Of a stretch of DNA of 64,000 bases, positions 36,020-44,474 are shown in pieces. The notes under the pieces were generated by a model. The model made no database searches. It saw only the letters and a list, made by a program, of their open reading frames with translations, and was not told the DNA's origin. Made by a program: the position numbers and the translations under genes. The stretch is from positions 1 through 64,000 of the forward strand of contig JBFELO010000007.1 in assembly GCA_041552055.1 (NCBI GenBank), written 5' to 3'. Position 1 is the stretch's first letter. Every line of letters starts with the position of its first letter. Source of the stretch: JBFELO01 sp041552055 (GTDB taxonomy: Bacteria > Acidobacteriota > Thermoanaerobaculia > Thermoanaerobaculales > Sulfomarinibacteraceae).

Positions 36020-36738
36020 GATTGCTCTGCGGATCTCGTTCAAGAAAGCGGTGAGGGGGTCGACCTCCGCCGCTCGCAGCTAACGCTGCGAGCACGGTGC
36101 GTCGCATCGTCCCTCTCCGAACGCGAGCGTTCGTCGATGGCCTCTGCTCCGCTCCTTGCCCGCCTGCGGCGGACACCGGGGTGATGAGTGGGCAACCGCA
36201 CACACCCTCTTTCGATTCATCGCGCCAAGCGCCGGGTCTCTCGCGGCGCCCTGCTCGCTCGGCTTCGGAGGGACGACCACGAGGTCTATCCCTCCTTGCC
36301 TCGCTCGCGATGCGCACCGAGAGACCCACCTTTGGCGCGATCCGCTTCGCGGGGTCGGCGCGATCTCGGTGGTGATGCATTCGGCGGCAGCGCCTGCGGC
36401 GCTGCACGCGCTCAGCCTGGCGGCTTCGCGCTGCCTCGAGGTCGCTTTCGACTCCCACTGCGGCCCGCGATACGCCGCGATCTGGCGCGTCCGGGAGCCG
36501 CGCCATCTCACGACGTCTCCCGGCCCTCGTGAAGAAGCCTTCGCGACCTCTCGTCCGCCGACCGGTGCTCGAGCCACCGGAGCTCCCACGGGGAGCGCGT
36601 CGGGGAGATGTCGCCTCGAGAGGAAGAGATCGTTGCAGAGTGAGTCCGCTCAAGCCTGATGGCCACAAGCGCCCAGGCCCTCGCCGCTGGAGGTGCGACG
36701 AGAGGATCTGGCCGCTCGAGGGCGCGCACGGGGTGCGC
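36020..36738. other. Hairpin-rich noncoding stretch between the act operon and 36741
   Basis: No frame here looks like a real protein; long open frames occur on both strands, as expected at this GC content. The DNA is full of short perfect hairpins. One is 36072-36093 (9-bp stem, TAAC loop), another is 36118-36133 (6-bp stem), and a third is a CGC-TTCG-CGG tetraloop type around 36326-36337 set between two GGCGCGATC direct repeats. It could be a structured RNA or a decayed repetitive element. Neither is proven. Confidence 0.4.
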
Positions 36739-36740
36739 GC

Positions 36741-37502
36741 CTACTTCTCTGGCTCGTAGCTCAGATCCTCGCGGAGCCTGAGAACGGAGCTGCTGGTGCT
36801 GCGGACAGCACCGCCGATCGTGTCACGGATCGACTGCGCCTCGGCCTCGCCGTAGACCTCTGCCACGATGTCCCAGAGCGGCGGTTGACGGGGTTCGAAG
36901 TCCGCCCAGTTCGCGCGTGGCACGGCGAGCGTCATCGTCGGACCTTCGGAGCCGCTGACCGTCGTCAGCCAGGCGTAATGCCGCTCCGGGGCCTTTTCGG
37001 CGACCGCGCGGTGCAGCTTCTCCACCGCGGCCACGAATTCTCGGACGCCTCCGAAGGTGAGGTCGTACCGGGTCGCCGACACCAGCGCCGGTCGTTCGAG
37101 GTCGGGCGGCCAGTTGGAGATCGTGGGCTCGAACCTCTCGATAGTGCTCGCGATTGACGTGGTGTGCCCCGCCACCGTCGCCATGAAGTCGGCCCGGTCG
37201 AGCCGGTCGAGCTCGGCTCTGGCATCGAACTCCTGCCAGTGGTGGCCGTGGGACCGGACGATGTACTGCCCGAAGTCCCGGCCGACGATCACCTGCCAGG
37301 TGTACCACGCCCACGGGTCGTCGTTCACAACGCCGGCCGTGAGGTGTTCCCGCAGCGCGGCCTCGAACTGGAGCACCTCACCCGGTTCGACGTCGACCGT
37401 GAAGCTCTTTGTCATCAGACCGGGCGGCTCGACCTGTGCCGCGGCCGGCAGAACAACCCCAGTTACCACGGCGACCATCGCGAGCCAGTTGAACACGCGC
37501 AT
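36741..37502 (-). CDS. Secreted protein of unknown function
   Basis: The product has 253 residues: a signal peptide (VAMVAVVTGVVLPAAAQ-like, about residues 1-23), then a soluble domain with Trp/His-rich DPWAWYTWQVIVGRDFGQY and a second half VSATRYDLTFGGVREFVAAV. The two halves look like repeats of a ferredoxin-like alpha/beta unit, but I cannot name the family. AAGGAG lies 8 nt before the ATG at 37502. The much longer frame up to 39242 is antisense to the phospholipase gene and is rejected. Confidence 0.7.
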   Translation of the reverse strand: MRVFNWLAMVAVVTGVVLPAAAQVEPPGLMTKSFTVDVEPGEVLQFEAALREHLTAGVVNDDPWAWYTWQVIVGRDFGQYIVRSHGHHWQEFDARAELDRLDRADFMATVAGHTTSIASTIERFEPTISNWPPDLERPALVSATRYDLTFGGVREFVAAVEKLHRAVAEKAPERHYAWLTTVSGSEGPTMTLAVPRANWADFEPRQPPLWDIVAEVYGEAEAQSIRDTIGGAVRSTSSSVLRLREDLSYEPEK

Positions 37503-37712
37503 CCCTCGACTCCTTTCGGTGGCTCCGAACTCTGGCTCTGTTGCGACTGGAAATACCGAGAGCCAGAAGTCCTTGAGATACACTCTCAAATATACCGGCC
37601 CGTCTACAATTGTCAACCGAACGCTTGCCGGGCCGGGTGAGGAATCTGCCCTCGGCATCGGCTGTTGCCGGTGGGGACGTCGGGCCAAGCTCGGCGCCCG
37701 CACCACGATCAC

Positions 37713-39170
37713 ATGTTGAATCTCATTCGAAGCTTCGTGCTCGCGCTCTGCCTGATGTGGGCCCCGACAGCCCGCACCGCTGACGATGTCGCCGCAGTTG
37801 TGGCTTCGACGGGACATGCCGAGTGGACCGAGGGCAACCGCATCGAGTTGATCGTGGATCCGCAGCAGGCGTGGCAGGCGAGGCTCGATCTGATCAGCCG
37901 GGCGAAACACCACATTTTCGTGAGCGCCTTCTCGTGGCACAACGACCCATTCGGAGTGGAGTTCGCGGAGCGACTGGCCGAGGTCGTGGCGGATCGTCGG
38001 CGCGAGAACCCGGATTTCATCGCCTACTGCATGATCGATTCGTCTGCCATGGGCTTGTTCAACCGGTACAGCAGGACCTTCAAAGAGCTCCGCAACGCCG
38101 GCGCCGTGATCATCGGATTCAACCCGAGCATGGGCACGGCTACGGCCGTATACGATGGTCGCTTGCACGACAAGATGATCATCGTGGACGGGCGGTGGGC
38201 ACTGGTCAGCGGCCGTAACGTCGCGGAGGAGTACTACGACCCTCTGGAGTGGTGGTTCGACGCCGGCGTATCGGTCGAAGGGCCCGCGGTGCAGGTCCTC
38301 CAGATGAACTTCCTCAAGGCTTGGGCGTCGGCGATCGACCTCGCCAAGACCGGTCGCTTCTTCTGGCCCGAGGAGAAGATCCGGCAGCGCATCCGGACCC
38401 TGTGGCGGACCGGGCGTTTTCCCGGGGGCGACAGCCCGCTCGAGAGGTACATGACGTCCGAGTTCTTCCCGCCGAGCGACGGCAGCGGCGGAGGCGTCAA
38501 GGCGTTGGTCCTGTACGACAACCCGTTCGTCAGCCGCAGGGCGGCCAGCACAGATGTGCTGATCGAACTGGTGGCGCGGGCCGAGCACGAGCTCGACCTG
38601 ATGACGCCGTTTCCGAACATGCCGGACGAGCTCGTTTCGGAGATCGAACTGGCGGCTGCACGTGGTGTGGCGGTGCGGCTGTTCGTCAACGGCCCGGAGG
38701 CCGCGATCCGGGGTGGGCCGTTTCTGCTGTCCGGGCTGCCGACCGTAATCCGGTTGATCGACGTTGGTGCCGAGGTGTGGGCGTGGAGCGGTGACGGCGA
38801 GTTTCACAGCGAGCTCGAGGAGACGGGCTGCAGCCCTCCCACCATGCCACCCATGGCGGTCCACGGGAAGGTGGCGCGGATCGACGACGAGCTGACGATG
38901 GTCCACTCGTCCAACTTCAACATCCGGTCGACCTACTACAACACCGAGGCCGGCCTTGTGATGATGGACCGCAGGCTCAATCAGGAGCTGAAGGCGCTGT
39001 TGGACCGGCTCATCAGTCTGCACGATCTCGAGATCGCCTGCGAGGACGGTCTCGCCGGCATCACGGTCGAGCACGTCGTGCACCGGCTCACGGTGGACGA
39101 CATCCCCGACCTCGAGCGCAAGCTCGGAAAGAAACAAGGATTTCTCGACTCGATGGCGGTGGTGTGGTGA
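37713..39170 (+). CDS. Secreted phospholipase D-superfamily protein
   Basis: The product has 485 residues with an N-terminal signal (IRSFVLALCLMWAPTARTA). It contains two HKD motifs: LHDKMIIVDGRWALVSGRN near residue 155 and VHGKVARIDDELTMVHSSN near residue 395, each followed by the conserved Gly/Ser-x-Asn. The pair forms one active site in cardiolipin synthase, PLD and related phosphodiesterases. Export suggests action on envelope or external lipids. The start has no clear ribosome site. The stop overlaps the next gene by 4 bp. Confidence 0.88.
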   Translation: MLNLIRSFVLALCLMWAPTARTADDVAAVVASTGHAEWTEGNRIELIVDPQQAWQARLDLISRAKHHIFVSAFSWHNDPFGVEFAERLAEVVADRRRENPDFIAYCMIDSSAMGLFNRYSRTFKELRNAGAVIIGFNPSMGTATAVYDGRLHDKMIIVDGRWALVSGRNVAEEYYDPLEWWFDAGVSVEGPAVQVLQMNFLKAWASAIDLAKTGRFFWPEEKIRQRIRTLWRTGRFPGGDSPLERYMTSEFFPPSDGSGGGVKALVLYDNPFVSRRAASTDVLIELVARAEHELDLMTPFPNMPDELVSEIELAAARGVAVRLFVNGPEAAIRGGPFLLSGLPTVIRLIDVGAEVWAWSGDGEFHSELEETGCSPPTMPPMAVHGKVARIDDELTMVHSSNFNIRSTYYNTEAGLVMMDRRLNQELKALLDRLISLHDLEIACEDGLAGITVEHVVHRLTVDDIPDLERKLGKKQGFLDSMAVVW

Positions 39171-39754
39171 CCGGGGCGCCCGGCAGCTGGACCGTTGGCG
39201 GATCGCTCGTGGTGCTGCTGGTGGCCGCGTGTGGCGTTGCAATCGCTCGGGATCCGATCGATCTCGACGCCTGGCATGCCGAGAACGCCGACCCCGCTCC
39301 TGAAGAACCTCGGGCAGGGTATTCGCTCGGCGTGTACCCCGGGGTGTCTGGTGTTCTGGGGGCGCCGAACCTGTTCTCCTACCAGTACGGAGCCTACCTG
39401 TCGCTGTCGGACGGGCGCTCCTTCAGCCTATTCGTCGGCTACGGCGAGGAGCGGGGATCGCCCGCAGATTGCGAGATCTACACCGTTGGCTGGGGTGGTG
39501 TGCGGCGGCTGCCGTCGGCGGCACCTCAGCGCGGTTTCCACGGCAAGTTCCTTCGCTACCGACGATGGGATCACCGAGACCATGGGATCCACCACGGCCT
39601 GTCGGTCGGGACGGAGATGGGTGTCGGGATGCTGTCACTGACGTTCGAACTCGGGGCCGCACGTTCTGATCGGAACCACTGGATGGCGACCGCCCAGGTC
39701 GCTCTCAAGGTGGCGCTGCCGGTGTTCATTCCGCTCGGGGGCAACCACACCTGA
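39167..39754 (+). CDS. Secreted protein, possible small outer-membrane barrel
   Basis: The product has about 195 residues from a GTG that overlaps the preceding stop as GTGA (a GTG three bases earlier is also possible). It has a signal peptide, then alternating aromatic strands (GAYLSLSDGRSFSLFVGYGE, SVGTEMGVGMLSLTFELG) that look like beta-barrel hairpins. I do not recognise the family. Coupling to the phospholipase D-like gene suggests a shared envelope role. Confidence 0.6.
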   Translation: MTGAPGSWTVGGSLVVLLVAACGVAIARDPIDLDAWHAENADPAPEEPRAGYSLGVYPGVSGVLGAPNLFSYQYGAYLSLSDGRSFSLFVGYGEERGSPADCEIYTVGWGGVRRLPSAAPQRGFHGKFLRYRRWDHRDHGIHHGLSVGTEMGVGMLSLTFELGAARSDRNHWMATAQVALKVALPVFIPLGGNHT

Positions 39755-39794
39755 CGCTTCCGAACTCGGCGAGCTTCGGTGGTATCCTCCATCG

Positions 39795-40208
39795 ATGCTC
39801 GTGCGTCTGCTGCTGCTCTTCACCCTGGTGCCGCTCGTGGAGCTGTACCTGCTCGTCAAGGTCGGCCAGCACATCGGTGTCGGTGCGACCGTGGCGATCG
39901 TGATCGGAACCGGTGTGATCGGAGCATGGCTGACCCGCTTGCAGGGCCTGCGCGTGCTGCGGGAACTCCGGCAGCGGATCGAGGCGGGAGAGATGCCGAC
40001 CGTACCGCTGATTGACGGATTGCTGATCCTCGTCGCCGGCGCAGTGCTGCTCACGCCCGGGTTGATCACGGACGCGTGCGGTTTCCTCCTGCTGAACCCG
40101 CGGTTTCGCGCCGTCGTGCGTCGGGTGATTTCGGACGCGCTACGCAGCAGGTTCCGAGGCGACGGCCCCTTGGTGGTCGACGCTCAGTGGACGAGAGAGG
40201 ACGACTGA
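39795..40208 (+). CDS. fxsA: FxsA-family inner-membrane protein
   Basis: The product has 137 residues beginning LLLLFTLVPLVELYLLVKVG, followed by GATVAIVIGTGVIGAWLTR and LILVAGAVLLTPGLITDACG, the conserved membrane core of FxsA (suppressor of F exclusion of phage T7). Cellular role remains vague. A TATCCT box ends 6 nt before the ATG. Confidence 0.9.
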   Translation: MLVRLLLLFTLVPLVELYLLVKVGQHIGVGATVAIVIGTGVIGAWLTRLQGLRVLRELRQRIEAGEMPTVPLIDGLLILVAGAVLLTPGLITDACGFLLLNPRFRAVVRRVISDALRSRFRGDGPLVVDAQWTREDD

Positions 40209-40303
40209 AAGTCTCGATCGTGCCGCGTCTCCCGAGCGACTTCGGGGGGAGTGTCCGTCGACGTCTCAGTGCCTGATTCCCGATGCGAAACCGTGCAGGA
40301 TCT

Positions 40304-40338
40304 CGGATACGGAAACGGAGACTGATACGGAGGCGGGG
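40304..40338. repeat. Hexanucleotide tract (GGATAC/GGAAAC/GGAGAC)
   Basis: Direct hexamer units lie upstream of the gene at 40432; same family as 9521. Two TACAAT boxes (40391, 40399) after it may serve as the -10 of that gene. Confidence 0.7.
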
Positions 40339-40431
40339 CGCGTCCCTGGAGATGAGAGAGGGAGTGCTCCAGGACGGCGAACGGTGGCGGTACAATCTTA
40401 CAATGGGCCGACAGTAGAAACCGGCGGAGAG

Positions 40432-41571
40432 ATGACGGATCTCGAATCGAACATTCAAGCCTACCGAACGATGGCCGAGGTCCTGGTCAACCTGCGGAAG
40501 ATCATCGTGCGAGGCTTGCAGCGGGTCGCCGGCGAGACCTGGTACCTCGACGGTTGCCCGCCCGCCGTGTACGAGCGACTCGTCGAGCGCAAGGAGACCG
40601 AGCTCGCCATTCAGCGGCTCTCGTCGGAGTACGAGGACCTGATCAGTTTCGCGACCTTTGCGGACCTGGCGGAAATCGTCGAGTTCAACGAAGATCTGGC
40701 GCGGCTGCTCCGCAACCTGGCCCCCTCGACCGAGCTCCTGTGCGCGCGCCTGATCGAGCTCGAGGCGCTGCGCTGCAAGCTTTCCCAGGGACGCGACTTG
40801 AGCGTCGAGGAAATCACCGTCATCACCAACTACAGCACCAATCTCGTGGCGACGCTCGCCGGCGCCCGGCGTCGGACGGCGCCGGCGCGGGAAGCGGTTG
40901 CTCCCTCGGCTGGGCCTCCGGTCTCGGAGGAAGCCGAGGCGCCCTCTGCCGAGGAGGTTCAACCCGACGACGAGTCGGTGGAGGAGCTCAGAATTCGGGA
41001 CGAATCTACCGTGGCTGTGCCGATCGTCGCGGAGGAGAACGCGCGGGAGGAGCCGGCTCCCGTAATCGAGGAAGAGCCCGGACCATCGCTCGTCGCGAAG
41101 GCAGAAGAGGACCGCCGGGTTCTCGCAGTCGAGGAGGAGGTATCGGCGGCGGAAGCGGCGACACAAGAGCAGGAGCCCGACGAAGAGCCGGCTCCGCCGA
41201 TTATGACGGCTCACGCCGAATTCGAGGCCATTGCGGACGACATCGAGAACGCACTCGCCGATGGCGAGGCGCGAGACGTGTTGCGAGTTCTTCGGCGGGA
41301 GGTGATCGCCGTCGCAGAGGCGGTCTATCGGTTGGATGATGAGATCGTGCCGCCCGGATGGCAGCGGATCCGCACGAACGGATGGTTCAACGAACGGAGC
41401 GAGGAGTTTGGACTCGAACCGCTCGCCGAGTTCCACGGTCTGGTCGAGGAGTACCAGGTCGGGCGAGCCGAAGGGCTCGACCAGGACCAGCTGCGCGGCA
41501 TGCTCTCGAGCCGGAAGTTCTCTCGATTGCTGCTGACCCTGCGGGAGATGTTCCTCCGCAACGGTGTGTGA
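40432..41571 (+). CDS. Helical protein with acidic linker, possible Swt1-HEPN-like domain
   Basis: The product has 379 residues. The N-terminal ~140 are helical (IQAYRTMAEVLVNLRKIIVR, YEDLISFATFADLAEIVEFN); the last phrase recalls the Swt1-type HEPN domain, though the resemblance is from memory. A 120-residue Glu/Pro/Ala-rich linker follows, then a helical C-terminal domain ending LLLTLREMFLRNGV. A HEPN RNase motif (RxxxxH) is not seen. GGCGGAGAG precedes the ATG at 40432. Confidence 0.6.
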   Translation: MTDLESNIQAYRTMAEVLVNLRKIIVRGLQRVAGETWYLDGCPPAVYERLVERKETELAIQRLSSEYEDLISFATFADLAEIVEFNEDLARLLRNLAPSTELLCARLIELEALRCKLSQGRDLSVEEITVITNYSTNLVATLAGARRRTAPAREAVAPSAGPPVSEEAEAPSAEEVQPDDESVEELRIRDESTVAVPIVAEENAREEPAPVIEEEPGPSLVAKAEEDRRVLAVEEEVSAAEAATQEQEPDEEPAPPIMTAHAEFEAIADDIENALADGEARDVLRVLRREVIAVAEAVYRLDDEIVPPGWQRIRTNGWFNERSEEFGLEPLAEFHGLVEEYQVGRAEGLDQDQLRGMLSSRKFSRLLLTLREMFLRNGV

Positions 41572-41683
41572 CGCTGCTTCGGCTCAGCCCTCAGTTCCGA
41601 CCCTGAAAGAAGCGATCAAACTGACGCCGAAGCGCATTCCACGGCCTGCGTGAGCCATCGCAGTCGGAAGTGTGAAGGCCCCC

Positions 41684-41769
41684 ATATCCGTCTCCGTATC
41701 CGGGCCCGTGTGGTCGATAGGAATACGTGAGGTTTGGGAGACGATGACGGACGCGGACGCGGACGCGGG
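41684..41769. repeat. Hexanucleotide inverted tracts
   Basis: ATCCGTCTCCGTATCCGGGC on the left and GACGGACGCGGACGCGGACG on the right could pair imperfectly. They lie in the convergent gap between the Swt1-like gene and the citrate synthase gene, where a terminator would be expected. Confidence 0.65.
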
Positions 41770-41800
41770 AAGCACCGGCGACTGCCCGATGTGAATCGCC

Positions 41801-42922
41801 TCAGCCGACGTACACCGCGCCGGGGGACATCATCTTGCCGTCCGGAAGGTACTCCAGACAGTGCGCCATCCAGCCGGTCTGGATTGCCAGGCTGAACGGG
41901 ATCGGGAATGCGCTCGGTGGCAGACCGATCGGGTGGTAGACCAGACCGGTGATGCTGTCGACGTTGGCGTGCACACCCTTCGGGCCCAGCGCGGACTCGA
42001 CTTCATCGCGAAGCGCGAGGTAGCTGTGCCACAGGTCTTCCCGATAGTGCGATGCGAGCAGCGCCCGAGCATGCGGTTCGAGCACGCGCACCCGCGGATC
42101 CGGACACTTGTAGACACGGTGGCCGAAACCGGGGAAGCGGTGGCCTCTCGCGACCGCCTCGCGTGCCCAAATTCGTGCGTGGTCCGGTCCGTCGAGACCC
42201 GCGAGCATCTGGAACGCCAGCTGGTTGGCGCCGCCGTGGCGCTCTCCTGACAGCGCGCCCATGCCGGCGAGGACCGCCGAGCCGAGATCCGCTCCGGTGG
42301 AGATCACCACCAGTGCCGCGAACGCCGCGGCGTGGAGGCCGTGTTCCGCCTGGACGATCAGGCTGGCATCGAACGCCCGCTCCTCTTCTGGCGATGGGCG
42401 GCTGCCCAGCACCTGGAAGAGGAAGTTGGCGGCAAAGCCGAGGCCGTGGTCGGGCGGCACCGGTTCGAGCCCCTGGAGGTGGCGGATCGCCGCCGCGGCC
42501 AGTGCGGCTGTCCAGCTGAGGATGCGCGCCGGCCGCCGCCATTGGGCATCCATCTCGTTGTTCTCCGGCTCGGGAATGTGGCAGGCGGCGACCGTGAGCA
42601 TGGTCCGGTACTGTGTCATGGGGTGGGAGCGAGTCGGGACCCGGCGCAGCGCGTCGAAGGCGGCCTGTGGCGGTTGACGCCACCTGATCTGTTCCCGCCG
42701 CCATTCCTCGAGCTGGCTCGCGTCCGGCAGATCGCCGAACAGGACGAGATAGGTCACTTCCTCGAAGGTGACCCGAGCTGCAAGCTCTTCGACATCGTAG
42801 CCCCGGTATGCCAGGCGGCCACGGTTGCCGTCGATGGTGCTGATCGCCGTGTCACCCACCACGAGACTCTCGAGCCCCCTGCCGTAGGTCTGCCGGGCGT
42901 CAACCGGTGCCGAGCCGATCAC
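41801..42922 (-). CDS. Citrate synthase, catalytic residues intact
   Basis: The product has 373 residues from a GTG that overlaps the upstream gene stop (GTGA). The catalytic triad is present: His in QAEHGLHAAAF, His in GERHGGANQLAFQML, Asp in HANVDSITGLVYHPIG. The substrate-binding GFGHRVYKCPDPRV is also intact. It condenses acetyl-CoA with oxaloacetate; a 2-methylcitrate synthase role is possible. The longer frame from 43057 is antisense-like junk within the upstream gene. Confidence 0.9.
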   Translation of the reverse strand: MIGSAPVDARQTYGRGLESLVVGDTAISTIDGNRGRLAYRGYDVEELAARVTFEEVTYLVLFGDLPDASQLEEWRREQIRWRQPPQAAFDALRRVPTRSHPMTQYRTMLTVAACHIPEPENNEMDAQWRRPARILSWTAALAAAAIRHLQGLEPVPPDHGLGFAANFLFQVLGSRPSPEEERAFDASLIVQAEHGLHAAAFAALVVISTGADLGSAVLAGMGALSGERHGGANQLAFQMLAGLDGPDHARIWAREAVARGHRFPGFGHRVYKCPDPRVRVLEPHARALLASHYREDLWHSYLALRDEVESALGPKGVHANVDSITGLVYHPIGLPPSAFPIPFSLAIQTGWMAHCLEYLPDGKMMSPGAVYVG

Positions 42923-44184
42923 GGCTGTCCTCCACGGTCGATCGAACGCGGGGCGGCTCCAACGTACCGGCTGAGCGGGCGGTAGAGGCGGATGCCGTCC
43001 AGCCCCTCTCGAACCAGCGCCACCAGCCCGGCCATGCGGGCGATGGCGATCAGGCACGGCGCGAGTGGCGGATCGGCGCCGAGCAGGTGGAAGAGCAGTG
43101 CGCCGTAGAAGTTGACGTTGATGTGGACGCCCCTCGGAGCGAGCTCACGGGTGGCAGCTTGTTCGATCGTGCGCGCGATCTCGAACAGCTCGCCGCGGCC
43201 CTTTCGACTGGCGAGTGAAGCAGCGGTCTGACGCAGGATCACGACCCGTGGGTCCGGCATCCGGTAGTCGGGGTGACCGAAGCCGGCGATCGAGCTCCCG
43301 CTGGCGAGTTTCTCGCGGACCCACTTCTCCGCTTCGCCGGGATCGGATCGATCGAGCAGCTGGTCGAGAACGGCCTCGCCGGCGCCGCCCTGCCTCCATC
43401 CCCGGAGCGCCGACAGGCCCGCCACGACGTTGGTGTATGGATCGGCGAGGCACGACGCGACCACCATCGACGTGAAGGTTGGCGCGTCGAGGCCGTGGGC
43501 GGCGTACAGGACCCACAGCAGGTCGAGGGTCCGGATGTCGTCCCGCTCGGGGGTGCAGCCGCTGATGGCGCACAGGAGCTCTTCGGCGAGAGAACCTTCA
43601 CTCTCGCAACCACCGGCCGCCGCGGCTCCCCTTCGGTGACGCACGATCTCGCCGACCAGAGCCGCCACCTGTCCGACGATTCGAAGCTCGCGCCAGTGTC
43701 GGTCGCCGGAAATGTCGTCGTCCACCGACAGCTCGTGGCACCCGAGCGCCGAGATCCCGGCACGCAGTGATCGGGTCGGGTGTGTCGTCGGGTCCAGGTC
43801 GCGCACCAGCGCGACGACATCCGGGGGAAGTCGCCGGCTCGACCTCAGATTGTGGCGAAATCGTTCCCAAGATTGGCTGTCCTCCTCGCTCGCCATTCCG
43901 GTGATGAGCAGGAACGCGACCCGCTCGAAATCGGGCGCCGCCGCCAGCGATGCGACCGGAACTCCGCGATAGGCGAGGCGGCCGCTCGATGGGTCGAGCC
44001 ACATGACTCGGGTTCCGGTCGCGATGACGCCGGCCAGGCCTGGGCCCACGTCGGTGGTTACCGGCCAGTCGAGAGAGTCGGCCCGCCAGTCGAAGCCCGG
44101 GCTGAGGGTGGGGAAGACACGATCTGGCACCTGAAGGAGAATACAGCGGAATCGCGGAGCATTCCGGCAGCCGTGACAGATCAT
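42919..44184 (-). CDS. Citrate synthase paralogue lacking catalytic residues
   Basis: The product has up to 421 residues. The fold is recognisable (SSGRLAYRGVPVASL at the N-terminus, CHELSVDDD, GFGH). Where the active enzyme has HGGAN this one has RQGGAGEAV; where it has NVD it has HINVNFYG; and GFGHRVYK is GFGHPDYRMPDPR. So one catalytic His, the catalytic Asp and an Arg are lost. It is the first gene of a coupled pair with an intact paralogue, which suggests a pseudoenzyme partner subunit. The start may be ATG 44184 or GTG 44130. Confidence 0.85.
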   Translation of the reverse strand: MICHGCRNAPRFRCILLQVPDRVFPTLSPGFDWRADSLDWPVTTDVGPGLAGVIATGTRVMWLDPSSGRLAYRGVPVASLAAAPDFERVAFLLITGMASEEDSQSWERFRHNLRSSRRLPPDVVALVRDLDPTTHPTRSLRAGISALGCHELSVDDDISGDRHWRELRIVGQVAALVGEIVRHRRGAAAAGGCESEGSLAEELLCAISGCTPERDDIRTLDLLWVLYAAHGLDAPTFTSMVVASCLADPYTNVVAGLSALRGWRQGGAGEAVLDQLLDRSDPGEAEKWVREKLASGSSIAGFGHPDYRMPDPRVVILRQTAASLASRKGRGELFEIARTIEQAATRELAPRGVHINVNFYGALLFHLLGADPPLAPCLIAIARMAGLVALVREGLDGIRLYRPLSRYVGAAPRSIDRGGQP

Positions 44185-44238
44185 CCTTCACTTTTGCGGG
44201 CCACGCCTATCCCCGTGAGTCAGGTTGGACGTCGTGTC

Positions 44239-44353
44239 GTTCCCCTTCCCGTTTCCTGAACACCCGTGCTTTCGTATCTTTCTTCGGTTCGACGAAAACA
44301 CAGTGACTTCTTTGATCCAATCGGTAGATTGACTCGGGAACGAGAAGGGGAAC
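44239..44353. repeat. Long inverted repeat of the CCGTTTCC family
   Basis: Two 18-nt arms (44239-44256 and 44336-44353), complementary at 16 of 18 positions, flank a 79-nt loop. The loop has no gene. The stretch lies between the citrate synthase pair and the next gene, whose terminator follows. Confidence 0.7.
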
Positions 44354-44419
44354 GGAAACGGTGGACACGTGAGCTCTGAAAGGGAGCACGATACGCGGTA
44401 GGAGTCACGCTGTGCCCCG

Positions 44420-44455
44420 GAAAGACGAACGGGCGAGGCCATCCTCGCCCGTTCG
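44420..44455 (-). terminator. Terminator of the PA/PKD-domain gene
   Basis: A perfect 13-bp stem (CGAACGGGCGAGG at 44426-44438, complement at 44443-44455) with a 4-nt loop is followed on the minus strand by TCTTTCC. It is 20 bp past the stop at 44475. Confidence 0.7.
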
Positions 44456-44474
44456 AGTTCCGTACCGGGATGGT

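Noticed and set aside
35904..36668. Open frames on both strands in 35.9-36.7 kb as real proteins
   Set aside because: Composition is Arg/Ser/Pro-rich, no start with ribosome site, no domain, and the DNA is hairpin-rich; kept as noncoding.
37503..39242. Long minus-strand extension giving an 833-residue protein
   Set aside because: The extra 580 residues are antisense to the phospholipase D-like gene; the signal peptide and ribosome site put the start at 37502.
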